DNA of 64,000 bases from Larix kaempferi (lineage: Eukaryota > Streptophyta > Pinopsida > Pinales > Pinaceae), in NCBI GenBank assembly GCA_027924585.1, contig BSBM01001067.1:6594501-6658500 (forward strand), written 5' to 3'. Both the position numbers and the translations under genes were made by a program. Below, one piece after another: positions 46,439 through 57,496 of this stretch. The notes beneath the pieces are model-generated. The model did no database searches and had not been told where the DNA came from. It saw only the letters and a list, made by a program, of their open reading frames with translations. Position 1 is the first letter of the stretch. Each line of letters begins with the position of its first letter.

Positions 46439-46543
46439 GCAAGCTCAAAAAACTTTACCGTGACCGATGCCACAGCAAGTGAGTAATAACAAAGAGGCCA
46501 GAAATCCAACAAGCAACACTAAAAAAAAAAGACCCTCTACAAG

Positions 46544-46948
46544 TGTTAAGAACCCATGTCAACCCTTCTATTTACTTTGTTAGTATATTGTTGTTGGATG
46601 CATATGCTTTGTAAGTCATCCTGTAGTATTTGTTGATCCATAGTTTGTATTATTGTTGTTGGATGCATATGCTTTGTAAGTCGTCCCATAGTAATTGTTG
46701 ATCCATATTTTGTATTGGCCCATGGTTTGTATTGACGCATGGTATTGACCCATGGTATTGGCGCTTAGACTTAGTATATAAGTTTGTGTTGAGACCAATG
46801 AAGGTATCGTGAAGTTATTTGTATTGAGCTTTCTCAAAGGAGGTTTCCCCCTCGAAGTGGCCTGTGATCAATATAAAAGTGATTTTGAGTTTTTTTATTT
46901 CTGCTATTTCGAGTGTTTTCATTAATTAATCATTACAGGTTCTTCACA
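46544..46948 (+). repeat. 5' LTR of Gypsy-2
   Basis: 405 bp, with an internal tandem pair of a unit beginning TTGTTGTTGGATGCATATGC. It holds a 13-14 bp TGGTATTGACCCA-type duplication absent from the 3' copy. Confidence 0.93.
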
Positions 46949-46950
46949 TC

Positions 46951-46962
46951 TGGTATCAGAGC
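46951..46962 (+). promoter_or_regulatory. Gypsy-2 primer binding site
   Basis: TGGTATCAGAGC two bases after the LTR, the initiator tRNA-Met type. Confidence 0.93.
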
Positions 46963-48088
46963 ACTTTCTTGGGCTCGTTGGGTGGAATTTCTGCCAATTT
47001 TTTTTTCTCGCATCTGTTGCAAGTTCAGATCTAGGAATAATCCTATCCGCTTAACTGTGGGAAGTACTTGGGCATAAGCCCTAAAACTCATTGTGAGGAG
47101 TACCACAGGAACCCTAAAGTAGCTGACCCATTGAGAGGACCTTCCAGCGAAAAGGGCAACGACCCCTACCTGATTGACTAGTTCCCACCCGTGAGGTAAA
47201 CCAAGAGCTGTTGTTTGTGGCAAAGTGATTATCAGTTTTACCTGAACCGTGGAGTGAGGGGTATTGCCCCAATACGCAAGCTATCAGACAGCATTGGTGG
47301 CCGAGTGAAACCCCTGAATTGTTAGGAAGCCGCACATACCTAGGGTCCATATCTATTTTCAGTTGAATTGTTGCCGATCACTTCCGCTCCCTTTTAGATC
47401 CATTCCAAGCCGTTTCAGATCCATTCCGAGCCGTTTCAGATCCATTCTGACAGTCGTTCAAGATCCAGTCGTTTCAGATCTATTTTGAAAGTCGTTTCAG
47501 ATCCAGCCATTTTTTATCCACTTGACGTCGTTTCAGATCCATCTGTTGCCGATCCCTTCAAAGCCGTTGTAGATCTATCTATTTCCGATCCCTTCCGCGC
47601 CGTTGTAGATCCATTCCTAAAAAATTAAAAAATAAAAATAAAAAAATCCGTTTTTTCGCCATATCTCCCTTATTTTAACTCTGTTTCCCTTGAAACTTCC
47701 CGGACACCCCTACAATCCCATTCTACATATTTCATTCCTAAGGACCCTATCCCAAATTCTACTTCCCAAAGCCATAAATCTCACATTTGTCTATTTTTAG
47801 GGTTTGCCATAACTTCTTCAATTTTCACCCACTCGCCTCCAAATTTTGCCACTGTGTTCATTCCCTATTTCTGCTTCTTTGTCTCTCTTTGACAAATTTT
47901 CTCATTTTTTTACCCTGCTTTTGAAATCCCCATTTTTTGCTTCCCTGCCCATCAGAAAGTGTCCAAAACCTATTCAAACCCCAATTACTCATCCGAGTTT
48001 TTCCCAAATCCAAATTTCCCTTTACTAAATAAGCTTTTGTTTGTGTTTTTCTATCCATTCCCCCCCCAAAAAAAAAAAACTCCTGCTT
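46963..48088 (+). other. Gypsy-2 leader
   Basis: Non-coding 1.1 kb. 47380-47610 is a run of about ten decayed copies of a 20-30 bp unit around GTCGTTTCAGATCCATTC / CCGTTGTAGATC. It ends with a C8/A12 run just before the gag ATG. Confidence 0.7.
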
Positions 48089-49640
48089 ATGGTTGTCACC
48101 CGCGCAGGAGCAAAAACCATGGAGAAAGCACTTGCAGCCATCCAAACCAAACTCCAAGATCTGGATGAAAAATTTCTTAGCCTCCATCTTCAGCATTCAT
48201 CCATGAACAATAACCAACAGCAAGAATCTTCTGCAGCCAATGGGATCTCTTCTTCCAGCACTTTCCGTGGTCCGAAGCTTGAATTTCCTCGCTTCAATGG
48301 TACTAATCCGATGGATGGATCTATCGTGCATAACAGTATTTCTGTTTGCATAATACTTTTGATGTCCAAAAAGTTCCACTTGCATCCTTTCATTTGGAAC
48401 AGGAAGCCCTTCAATGGTACCGTTGGTACATCAAGGCTCATGACTAGCCAAAATGGATAGATTTTTGCCAACTCCTTTTGCAATGATTTGGTCCTAGTGC
48501 TTTTGATGACTTCACCGGAGCACTCACTAAACTTCGTCAAATTGGCACTGTGAGAGAGTATCAGACATAATTTGAGAAACTAGCCAACCACACAGAAGGA
48601 TTGTCTGATGACTTCTACAGGAGTTGTTTTATCAGTGGTCTTAAGGATGAAATCCACCCAGAGGTCAAAATGTTCTGTCCCAACATAATGATGGAAGCCC
48701 TGGGGTTGGCTAAGTTGGCAGAAGACAAGATTGCCGCTCAACAACGCTCCAAACCCACTTTTGTTCCATTCTGAAATATGGGTTCTCAACGAGCTCCCAT
48801 CCCGCCAGCTCCTCGACCAACTCCTATCAAACATTTGTCTGAAACAGAGATGCAGGCACGCAGAGAAAAAGGGCTTTGTTATAATTGTGATGAAAAATTC
48901 ACTCGGGGACATAGATGTGTTCAACAAAAGCTCTATCTCTTGGATGTGGATTCTTCGCCCGCCTCTGAAGTTGGTGAAGAGGCTCCAGATACACCGGATG
49001 ATCAGGTCGACATTCAGGAGCCGCCTATTGACCTTCCATCTCAAGAAGACCACCCAAAGATATCTCTCCATGCTTTATCCGGTGTCACCACCCCCCAAAC
49101 AATGCGGGTCATGGGTTACTTCAAGAAGCTTCCTCTTACAATACTCATTGATTCTGGTAGCACTCATAAACTTCATTGACCCTCAGATCTCCAAACATGC
49201 TGATTTTTTTGTCCATCCTTGCTCCAACTTTGAAGTCATGGTTGCCAATGGGGGCACCTTACCTTGCAAGGGAAAGTGTCACAATGTGCATATCTCTCTG
49301 GAAGATTATAACCTGCGCTCTGACATGTTTGTCTTGTCCTCAGGCGGATGTGATGTCGTTTTGGGCGTTCAATGGTTACGCACACTTGGCCCCATCTTAT
49401 GGGATTTTGCTGAACTTTGGATGCAATTTTCAGTCAATGGGAAACAACATAAATTTAAGGGCTTACAACAAGGGTCTCTCCGCATCATTAGTTCACATCG
49501 CCTGGAAAAGATCCTTAAGAAGAATTCACATGGTGTCATCGCTCAACTCCATTCCATTCAGATGCACCCATCAACGGTCTCCCTTACTTCCTTTTATAGA
49601 TATGCAGGTGTCCTTGCTGAACCAGTGGGATTGTCGCCTT
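48089..49640 (+). pseudogene. Gypsy-2 gag and protease, broken
   Basis: ATG at 48089 (MVVTRAGAKTMEKALAAI), then PKLEFPRFNGTNP. A frameshift near 48310 is followed by the classic gag core VPLASFHLEQEALQWYRWYI with several stops (48420-48780). The zinc knuckle CYNCDEKFTRGHRC is at 48877-48918. The protease reads LIDSGSTH with its catalytic Asp at 49150-49152, then shifts frame to FIDPQISKHADFF and continues to about 49640 (VVLGVQWLRTLGPI). The last recognisable residues, VLAEPVGLSPSRD, are where the RT domain would begin. Confidence 0.88.
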
Positions 49641-50602
49641 CAAGAGACCTTTCCGGTAAGAATTTAGCCGCATCTACATCTCAGCAGGAAATGATGGCTA
49701 TTTTGCATGCATTACAAAAGTGGCAACCATACCTATTAGGGAATTATTTCTACATCAAGACTGATCTCCAGAGTCTGGAAAATTTCCTGGAACAATGGGT
49801 CTCCTCCCCAGCACACCTGAAATGGGTTATCCAACTCATGGGTTATTCCTATGCGATCACTTACAAGAAGGGTAAGGACAATATGGTGGTAGATGCTCCT
49901 TCTCGCACATTTGATGACCTAGTTTCTCTTCCAGCTATTTCTCTGCTTGTTCCAAATTGGTTGCAATTTGTTCAACAGGGCTATCTCTTCTATGCACTCC
50001 ATGATTCTTCATCAGCAGGGCACTGTGGGTTCCTCAAAATGTATGACTAGGAACAATGTAACTTCTTTTGGTAGGGACTGAAAATGACAATTCAACAGAT
50101 GGTGGCTGACTGTGCTACTTTCCAGGACAACAAGGGTGAAACGACACTCCTTTCGGGACTGCTCGAACCCTTGCCCATCCCTACACAGATTTGGACAACT
50201 ATTTCTATGGATTTCCTAGAAGCACTCTAGTGGTACAATACCACATCTAAAATGACATCATATGAAGCAGTCTATGGACAGGCACCGCCAATTCTTCTTC
50301 CATACACCCTTAACAGCTCCCCAGTTCAGGCAATTGACTCAGTTCTTCGAAACCGCGATCAGATTCTTCTCATTCTGCAAGACAATCTTCACATGGCAAG
50401 AATTCGACTGAAACAACAAGCCGATCAGTACCGTTCTGAGCCCACTTTTCACGCAGCTGATATGGTTCTTCTTCGTCTACAACCTTCCAAGAAACCCTCC
50501 CTGAAACTCACAAGGCGTCAATGGCCCGGAATGCAACCCGAGGATGCTACAGGGGAACACCTCCTTCAGATTCTGCATCAATTTCCACATCTAAAGCTTT
50601 GA
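49641..50602 (+). pseudogene. Gypsy-2 RNase H, integrase remnants and chromodomain-like end
   Basis: The RT is absent: SPSRD is joined directly to LSGKNLAASTSQQEMMAILH, the start of RNase H, in the same frame. RNase H continues through FYIKTDLQSLENFLEQWVSS to DNMVVDAPSRTFDD. The integrase HHCC start (HCGFLKMYD) and CATFQDNKGET follow. The D,D,E core is missing: MDFLEAL is followed by WYNTTSKMTSYEAVYG of the integrase tail. The end (WPGMQPEDATGEHLLQ, FPHLKL) resembles a gypsy chromodomain tail. Confidence 0.88.
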
Positions 50603-50631
50603 GGACAAAGCTTTTTCTAAGGGAGAGGGGA

Positions 50632-51023
50632 TGTCAAGAACCCATGTCAACCCTTCTATTTACTTTGTTAGTATATTGTTGTTGGACGCATATGCTTTGC
50701 AAGTCATCCCGTAGTATTTGTTAATCCATAGTTTGTATTATTGTTGTTGGACGCATATGCTTTGTAAGTCGTCCTGTAGTAATTGTTGATCCATATTTTG
50801 TATTGGCCCATGGTTTGTATTGACACATGGTATTGGCGCCTAGACTTAGTATATAAGTTTGTGTTGAGACCAATGAAGGTACCATGAAGTTATTTGTATT
50901 GAGCTTTCTCAAAGGAGGTTGCCCCCTCGAAGTGGCCTGCGATCAATATAAAAGTGATTCTGAGTTCTGTTATTTCTGTTATTTCGAGTGTTTTCATTAA
51001 TTAATTATTGTAGGTTCTTCACA
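50632..51023 (+). repeat. 3' LTR of Gypsy-2
   Basis: 392 bp, preceded by the purine tract at 50619-50631. Mostly transitions relative to the 5' LTR. Confidence 0.93.
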
Positions 51024-51028
51024 ACAAG

Positions 51029-52930
51029 GTATAAGAGCAAGCAATCCTCCTATCTAAGTTCCAGAGACCTCAATAGATTGTATCCTCTGCAAGGTGATGA
51101 TATCCAAGTCGGACAATACAAAATGAGAGATCAATATAGATGAAGGGATATCCCTCAACCGAAAGGGATCCCGGGTAAAAGAGCCCTAGAAGGATGGTCA
51201 CTAGGATACCTTGTTCATGACACATTTGGGAAGGTTTATTGGAGCTTCTTCCTTTTAGCCCTTGTACAACTAGTATGGAGGTCGAAAAATACAAGGAAGA
51301 CAATGGATTGACGTCCTTAGGTGCTAAGTGGAGTGCGGTATTCCACAAAGTCCGTCTAGAACCAGTCCTTGTTGCTTACCCTCGTGGAATGGGAGGCCCC
51401 TCAACAAATTGGTGTATAACCGTGTCAACAAATACAAGATGATTTTAACACACTAAGAGAAAACAACTATGTTTCAAATGTAAAATGACAAGGGGGAATT
51501 ATTTGGATTCCTATCCCGATGCCCTACCTAACTACACTGTTCTTTTATGTCCTCAAATGAGGTTAATGTGTGTTTAGTTAGGGTGTTAATTTTAAATGCT
51601 TGTTATTTTACTCAAGGGGAGCAAAAGTGCAACTTGGTGGTGTGTAGACTCGACTCAAACCACACAAATTTGGATGAATTATGCAAGTCTTTTTCCTTCA
51701 ATGAACTTCTAGCTAAGTAAGAAAGAGTTCTTTTCATTCCCAAATGTACAACCCTATGCAAATGAATTTTTAGCTTTTTAAATGAATGGTAATCAATCAT
51801 GTAAAAGCATACCCAAACTATCCTAAAGTGACAAAAAGAGATATTTCTATCAATAACCAATGCAAAAATTCTAATTCGTTTCCTATCTTTTTACACTTAA
51901 AAAAGACACATCTAAGCTATGGGAAATAAAGATTCCGTAAATGTTTCCAATCAAATGCAATGCAAAGAAGAACATTCAATATCATTTTGTAACTCAAATG
52001 CACAAGAACATGAAACAATATTTTCTTCTTCTCATGAATGTAAGACCAAGAATGTGAAATGATCAAACTAAAGCAAGAAGAAAATTTATGTTTTCCAATT
52101 TCGTGAATCTAGCAAAAAAGGGACAAACTTAAGCTTTTATTTGAACAAAAATGGAAACAAAGAATTTATCTACTTCAATAACCAATAAATAGCTAAAGAA
52201 GCAAGGAAAACAAAGTGGAAAACCCAATAAAAAGAGGCTAAAAAAGACATGGATATCCCACACTTTTCAAGTCGTTAAAACAAACCAATCCACACCAAAA
52301 CAAAAATTATCTCGAAACCTTAATATGGGTCAAAGAGACTGTATAATACACGATTCAAAAATGAAATCCATTTCGCTTAAAAATGAAAGCAAAACACTAT
52401 TTTTGACTCAAAGGGCCAAACATGGATCCAAATCTCAAGAAGACCTAAGAAAAGAGGCAAACCAAATCTGGAGGATACGATGGTTGAGACAAGCAAAACA
52501 TAGATCTCAAAAAACCAAGCCAAAACCAATTGGGATATTTTTCAACTTGTGTACCAAATGGTGAAGGACGACGCACCTTGTAAGGATACACCAGAGCTCT
52601 TCTCACTCGGGAAGTGTGTCAGCGACACAGGCTGTAAACTGGCAAAAAGCATCAGCGATGCAGGTTGTTTTAAGGTGAAATGCGTCAGAATTATAGTGAC
52701 GCAGCCTATGAACTGCCCAGGTGCGTCGGGCGGGATCCAAGCAAGAAAAATGAAAAACTATCAAAAACTAAAAAGGTAAAAGGCTTAATAAAGATCCCAA
52801 ACAGAGTCTAGATGGCCTGGAAACTCTCTGATGGTCAGATCCAAGAAGAAGAGGCAACTTAGAGGCTAGAGGCTAATTTGGAAAGAAACAAAAGAAACAA
52901 AAAATGCAGGGAAATCAAAACTATGGATTA
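51029..52930 (-). other. Leader region of the minus-strand gypsy
   Basis: Lies between its primer site and its gag. I recognise no gene. 52560-52735 holds several GCGTCAG...GACGCAG words of about 40-48 bp spacing, like those in its LTR. An ORF at 52325-52779 on plus is A-rich with no family match. Confidence 0.5.
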
Positions 52931-52951
52931 CTCTCCCCAGTATGGTCGCCG
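52931..52951 (-). promoter_or_regulatory. Primer binding site of the minus-strand gypsy (probable)
   Basis: The minus strand just inside the 5' LTR reads GGCGACCATACTGGGGA. This is a mutated form of the TGGCGACTCYRCTGGGGA-type site seen in plant gypsy elements. The position fits, but the tRNA was not identified. Confidence 0.6.
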
Positions 52952-52955
52952 ATTT

Positions 52956-53911
52956 TGTTTATGGACAATCTGTAAGGGCAGACTCAAACAGATCTCTCTA
53001 GTCTGAATGGTTCAGATTTAGAACAAAACAAGTACATAACACAAATACCTTTCCTAGATTGATTGAAATGCAAGATAAGTAAAAGATATGGATTACCTTA
53101 TGGATGCAGTTCCTTTCTCCTTGTTGATCCAAGTCCTGATCTTCGGATCCTTAGCTGCAAAACCAGACAAAACATGTGGAAACAGACAAGCAGTAAAAGC
53201 ACATGATTATGAATCAATCTAGATCAACAGTCAAAGAGGTTAATCGTAAACATTATCAATACAACAAGTTTATGGAAAGAATTTTCATTAGATGTAATAA
53301 TAAGAAGTACAAAGAGAGAGATGTTACAACTGATGCTTTGACGTCATAACCTCCTTCCAACAATCCTAGCCTCCAAGGTCAAATGCTTAGCCTCTAATGG
53401 ATGAATAGGATCTCCTAGCGAAATTCCACCAGCATATAGGTACTCTATCCTTCCTCCCTTAACGATGGAGATGGGGTTCATATATATAGGGCTAAAGGGA
53501 TAAGAGAGGTTGAGTATTTAGGGGAGAGGCTTAAGGGATCATCCCACTAGGTAAGGGGATCGAGTGCCACCTTCCCAGATATGTAGGGATAAGTCTCCAC
53601 GCCATCCAATCTTCGAGAAGTCGCTCGAAGCTTCTCTTTATCCACTTTAACCAACATCGACGCACTTTGCACAAGGACAACTCGTGCCAATGGAAGGGTA
53701 ACGCACCTTCTGCAAGAGCATCATGCGCCACCGACGCACTCTAATAAGGTGCAGAGTGCGTCACCTTGAGTCTGACGCATCTTTCCAGAGATCAGGGCGT
53801 GTCGGGGTGACAACACAGAGTTAAAGGGATGAACACCAACTTCTCTTTTGGTGTTTTAGCCCAAGTAGTTTAGGGATCAAGGCATATAGAGGACACATAA
53901 ATCATGCAACA
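52956..53911 (-). repeat. 5' LTR of the minus-strand gypsy
   Basis: 956 bp. The minus strand begins TGTTGCATGATTTATG and ends CATAAACA. It lacks about 16 bases near the start compared with the other LTR. Confidence 0.9.
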
Positions 53912-53916
53912 TTTAC

Positions 53917-54937
53917 ATGGGTATATTTCTTGAATAATAAGAGTCACGTCTTTAAAAGATTCGAGGAATTTAGGGAATTGGCTGAAAAGCAATGTGGTTG
54001 GCTCATCAAATGTTTGAGATCAGACAATGGTGGTGAATATGTGAGTCGACAGTTTGAAGAGTATCTCCTGCAAAATGGTATTTCTTGGAAAATATCTATC
54101 CCTCACACCCCTTAGTAGAATGGCGTCATAGAGAGGAAGAATAGGACTTTGGTGTAAATAGCTCAGTGCTTATTGCAGACCAAAGATCTTCCAACTAGAT
54201 TTTGGGCATAAGCTATTTACTGATCAAACTATCTCCTGAACCTTGTACTAACTAAAGAAGTTGGTGACATGACTCCAGTCGAGAAGTGGAATGGAAGGAA
54301 ACCCTCTGTTGGACACCTAAGAACCTTTGGATGTGTTTTTTGGGTGCATATCAGTGATAATTGCATGAATAAATTGGATGCAAAGAGTCATGATTGCATC
54401 ATGATGGGTTATTCTGATGAATTGAAAGCATATAGTCTATTTGACCTTATCAAACAACATATTATTTTGAGTAGGAATGTAATCTTTGATGAAATGATTT
54501 CAGGCAATAAGTTGTTGAATTCCTCCTCTGGTCTACTACACAATGATCTGTTTGATATTCTTGAAGAATATGGATTGAAAACACCCTTTTATGGAGCTTC
54601 GATCGGACCAACAAATTCTACTCTCGAGTCGATTGGTAGTCAGTCTATTGTGACTAAAGATGTCGACACGCTAACTCATTTGAATGATAATCACTGCCGA
54701 CTTGTTTATCTTGGTGGGATGATAAAACAATCGAAGTTGATAGAACAGATGTTGGATATGCTAATATTGGACGGCAGACCCGCAGTCAGAAACAACATGA
54801 CAGTATTGCATTGATGGCACGTGTTCTTGAAACCTGTTATCCCAACACTTATACTGATGCTCAGGGTGTGCTTGAATGAGAAAATGCTATGACTGCTGAA
54901 ATTGATTCTCTGAAGAAGAATCGTCATTAGATAAATC
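53917..54937 (+). pseudogene. Copia-2 integrase, second part
   Basis: Resumes WVYFLNN at 53917, then KRFEEFRELAEKQCGWLIKC and LRSDNGGEYVSRQF (second catalytic Asp). A TAG at 54114-54116 interrupts the NGV region that carries the catalytic Glu (NGVIERKNRTL). GHLRTFGCVFWVHISDN and DAKSHDCIMMGYSD are the integrase C-terminal region, followed by a variable linker up to the foldback insert. Confidence 0.85.
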
Positions 54938-55484
54938 TTGAGGTAAAAAATGGGCCTCAAGATGATGTTGTCATGGTAAAAAGGTAAAAAAGTAAAAAAA
55001 TGAAAAAACTACCTTTTCAATTCATATTTTCAACTTTTCTCCCTGTATATTCACTCAAATTTCGAGCAGTAGCACCTATTGGATGGGGAATTCAATTCCG
55101 CATCTAACGAGTACCCACACGACATATTTTGGAGGAAAAAAGAGAAAAAATATTTTTCTACTCATATTTTCAACTTATCTCCCTGTATATTCACTCAAAT
55201 TCCAAGAAGGAGAACTTGTTGGATGGGGAATTCAATTCCGCATCCAACGAGTACCCACACAACATACTTTTGATGGACCCCGCTCCTAGGAAAACAAGAA
55301 ATACATGAAAAATGTGATCATTCTTGAAATTTGAGTGAATATACAGGGAGATAAGTTGAAAATATGAGTTGAAAAAATAATTTTCCTCTTTTTTCCTCCA
55401 AAATTTGATGAGGTATGCTAATATTATTTTATTATTTCCACTATATTTTATAATTTTCCATAAGAGGCCCATTTTAGACCTCAA
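54938..55484. mobile_element. Foldback (MITE-like) element of 547 bp in Copia-2
   Basis: The ends are inverted: TTGAGGTAAAAAATGGGCCTC-like at the left, and the complement of TTGAGGTCTAAAATGGGCC at the right. Inner arms match over more than 100 bases (the CTCCCTGTATATTCACTC region). A segment of about 135 bp in the left arm is tandemly duplicated (about 55022-55156 and 55157-55290). It sits between linker and RT of Copia-2. The small ORFs inside are by-products. The target-site duplication is not clear, so the superfamily is unassigned. Confidence 0.75.
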
Positions 55485-56930
55485 AATTTCTCTAATGACT
55501 TGGGAACTTGTACCTCGACCGTAAGGAAAGAATGTTGTGAAGTGTTGATGGGTCCATAAGACCAAATTTACTTCCAATGGTGCTATTGAATGTCACAAGG
55601 CTCGTTTGGTAGTGAAGGGCTTCTCTCAACAAGAAGGCATCGACTACACTAAAACCTTTGCTCACGTTACAAAGATGAACTCTATTTGCTTTATCCTTTC
55701 CCTTGATGTTAGTTTTGGATGGGAACTTCATCAAATGGATGTCAAAAGTGTGTTTCTTCATGGTGACTTGTCCGAAGAAATCTATATGGAATAACCTCCT
55801 AGTTTTGTGACAGATTCTGGTCTTGTTTGTAGACTCAAGAAGTCATTGTATGGCTTGAAACAAGCACATGTGCTTGGTATGAGAAAATTGGTTGTTTCTT
55901 TGTCAATCTTGGCTTCAAACATTGTGAATCTGATCACAATATTTATGTATTACATGTTCATGGTGATACCTTGATTGTGACATTGTATGCTGATGATTTG
56001 GTCATAACTAGAAATAATGTCAATTAGATATTGGGATTGAAGAAACAACTTACAGATACCTTTTAGATGGCTGATCTTGGTCTATTGCATTTCTTTTTGG
56101 GCATTCAAATTTTGCAAATGGATGATGATGTCTTTCTTTATCAACCTAAATATGTCTTTGTTCTTTTGAAATGATTAAAAATTGATGACTGTAAGTCTTG
56201 TGCTACACCTTATCAGTCTGGAGTGAAGTTGTTAAAATACTGTGACTCTCCATGAGTTGACACCACTCTTTATCAATAGTTAGTAGTAGCTTGATTTACT
56301 TAACTCACAGTCAACTAGATCTCTCCTTTGTTGTTAGCGTGGTCTCCCAATTCATGCAGAAGCCTCAAGAAATCCATTGGAAATCCGCAAAGAGAATTGT
56401 TCACTCTAACACATGAACTTATCAGTATGGTATTAAGTATTGTTGCAGTACATAACCACTAGTCAGGTTTAGTGATTCTAATTGGGGAGGTGACATTGAT
56501 GGCTGTAAGTCCACTTTTGGTTATGTGCTTCGACTATGTTTTGGACCCTCGGTCTAGTTGTGTAAGAATTAGAAGGTAGTCTCTCTTTTGACTACATAAT
56601 CAAAGTATTGAGATGTTTTGTCAATGTAGGTACATAGACAATTTGGAAATTCATCAGCTTCTCGAAGAACTTGGGTTTCTTGTTTAGGCATCGACTGTTA
56701 TTCACTGTGATAATCAGAGTAAAATACATGTTGTTGATAATCTTGTTGCTCATAGCAAGATGAAGCATGTTGAGCTTCATGTTCATTATTTGAAATAGTT
56801 TGTGCAAGACAATGTTGTCTCACTTGTCTATTGCAAGGCAGATGATCAGATCGTTGATATCTTTATGAAGTTATTACTAGAAGCTAGGTTTGTGAAACTT
56901 TGGGCTATGATTGGGTTTTAGGAAGATGCA
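55485..56930 (+). pseudogene. Copia-2 reverse transcriptase and RNase H relic
   Basis: RT pieces are TWELV (about 55497), ARLVVKGFSQQEGIDYTKTF, LHQMDVKSVFLHGDL, RLKKSLYGLKQ and the catalytic YADD at about 55987-55998 in place of YVDD. LADLGLLHFFLGIQ-type text follows. RNase H appears as FSDSNWGGDIDGCKSTFGYV and, after many stops, as frameshifted remnants of the HVxxxHYxR and ADIxTK motifs up to 56930. Confidence 0.85.
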
Positions 56931-56990
56931 ATTATGGGGGGATGTTCAGAGAGCGTAATTACATCTCTTGAATCTCTAGAGCGTTGTGCT

Positions 56991-57000
56991 GAGGGGGGGG
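56991..57000 (+). promoter_or_regulatory. Copia-2 polypurine tract
   Basis: GAGGGGGGGG immediately before the 3' LTR. Confidence 0.85.
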
Positions 57001-57496
57001 TGTTGGAACCTAAGGTTCTGATGGTTCATCACTCTCCTGGATCTTTTGAAGACAATCAATCAATATACAATAGTTGACTAGTAAAGCAGTCGACTAGTGG
57101 ATCGACTGGAAGAGTTGAAGGCTCGACTCATTTGTCGTTGAGGCCATGGTCGGCTTGACTACAATGACCGACTAAACTATGGGACATTGCGGATTTCATG
57201 GAAACAGTTTAGAACCAACAACCCCTATCTGTGGAACAAATCTTCCTCACTTCAAGGGAGTTCGTTAGATATGGTGACTATAAAAGAATGACCCTATGGG
57301 TTATGGGTTGTGTTTATATGCTTGAAATGTATTTCATATGTCTTGTAAAAGAATGCATTATGATGTTATAATTACAACACATTGTGCTTAAGTGTTGTAA
57401 CGGTGTCTTTAGACACCACCCCTCTTCTTGGAATAATGTTACCTTCTGTCATCTTCTTTTCCGTTCTTTGGTTCAAGGTGAAGAGGTTCCCAAACA
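57001..57496 (+). repeat. 3' LTR of Copia-2
   Basis: 496 bp; TGTTGGAACCTAAGG start, AGGTTCCCAAACA end, inverted to each other. The LINE resumes directly after it. Confidence 0.9.

Larger units (their letters stand above)
46544..51023 (+). mobile_element. Gypsy-2: internally deleted Ty3/gypsy element
   Basis: LTRs 46544-46948 (405 bp) and 50632-51023 (392 bp) have ends TGTTAAGAACC / GGTTCTTCACA. The target-site duplication is ACAAG (46539-46543, 51024-51028). A tRNA-Met primer site (46951-46962) and the purine tract AAGGGAGAGGGGA (50619-50631) are present. Gag, protease, RNase H, the integrase zinc region and a chromodomain-like end remain, but the RT and the integrase catalytic core are missing. 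Total length is 4480 bp. LTR divergence is about 5% plus a 13-14 bp deletion in the 3' LTR. It sits in the leader of the minus-strand gypsy. Confidence 0.95.
41214..53911 (-). mobile_element. Minus-strand Ty3/gypsy-type element, pol-less, with two nested insertions
   Basis: LTRs 52956-53911 (956 bp, its 5' LTR) and 41214-42186 (973 bp, its 3' LTR) are flanked by TTTAC (41209-41213, 53912-53916). Removing it rejoins the Copia-2 integrase as LFRFT-WVYFLNN. On the minus strand the order is LTR, primer site, leader, gag with zinc knuckles, protease, a non-coding tandem-repeat region, polypurine tract, LTR. After subtracting the two inner insertions the interior is about 5.7 kb. I find no RT, RNase H or integrase on either strand, so it was probably mobilised in trans. 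LTR divergence is about 5-6% by eye. Confidence 0.9.
38953..57496 (+). mobile_element. Copia-2: old Ty1/copia element split by a gypsy and a foldback element
   Basis: LTRs 38953-39439 (487 bp) and 57001-57496 (496 bp) begin TGTTGGAACCT; the 3' copy ends AGGTTCCCAAACA. A tRNA-Met primer site (39440-39452) and a G-rich purine tract (56991-57000) are present. By-eye LTR divergence is about 13%, the highest in the window. Coding order is gag, protease, integrase (split by 41214-53911), RT (preceded by the insert at 54938-55484), RNase H, all full of stops. The flanks are GTCTA (left) and ATGTA (right). ATGTA also occurs five bases further left (38943-38947), so the duplication is imperfect or extra bases were added. 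Confidence 0.92.

Noticed and set aside
55079-55577. Several ORFs containing repeated ISTHIFNLSP-like text
   Set aside because: Explained by the duplicated arms of the foldback element.
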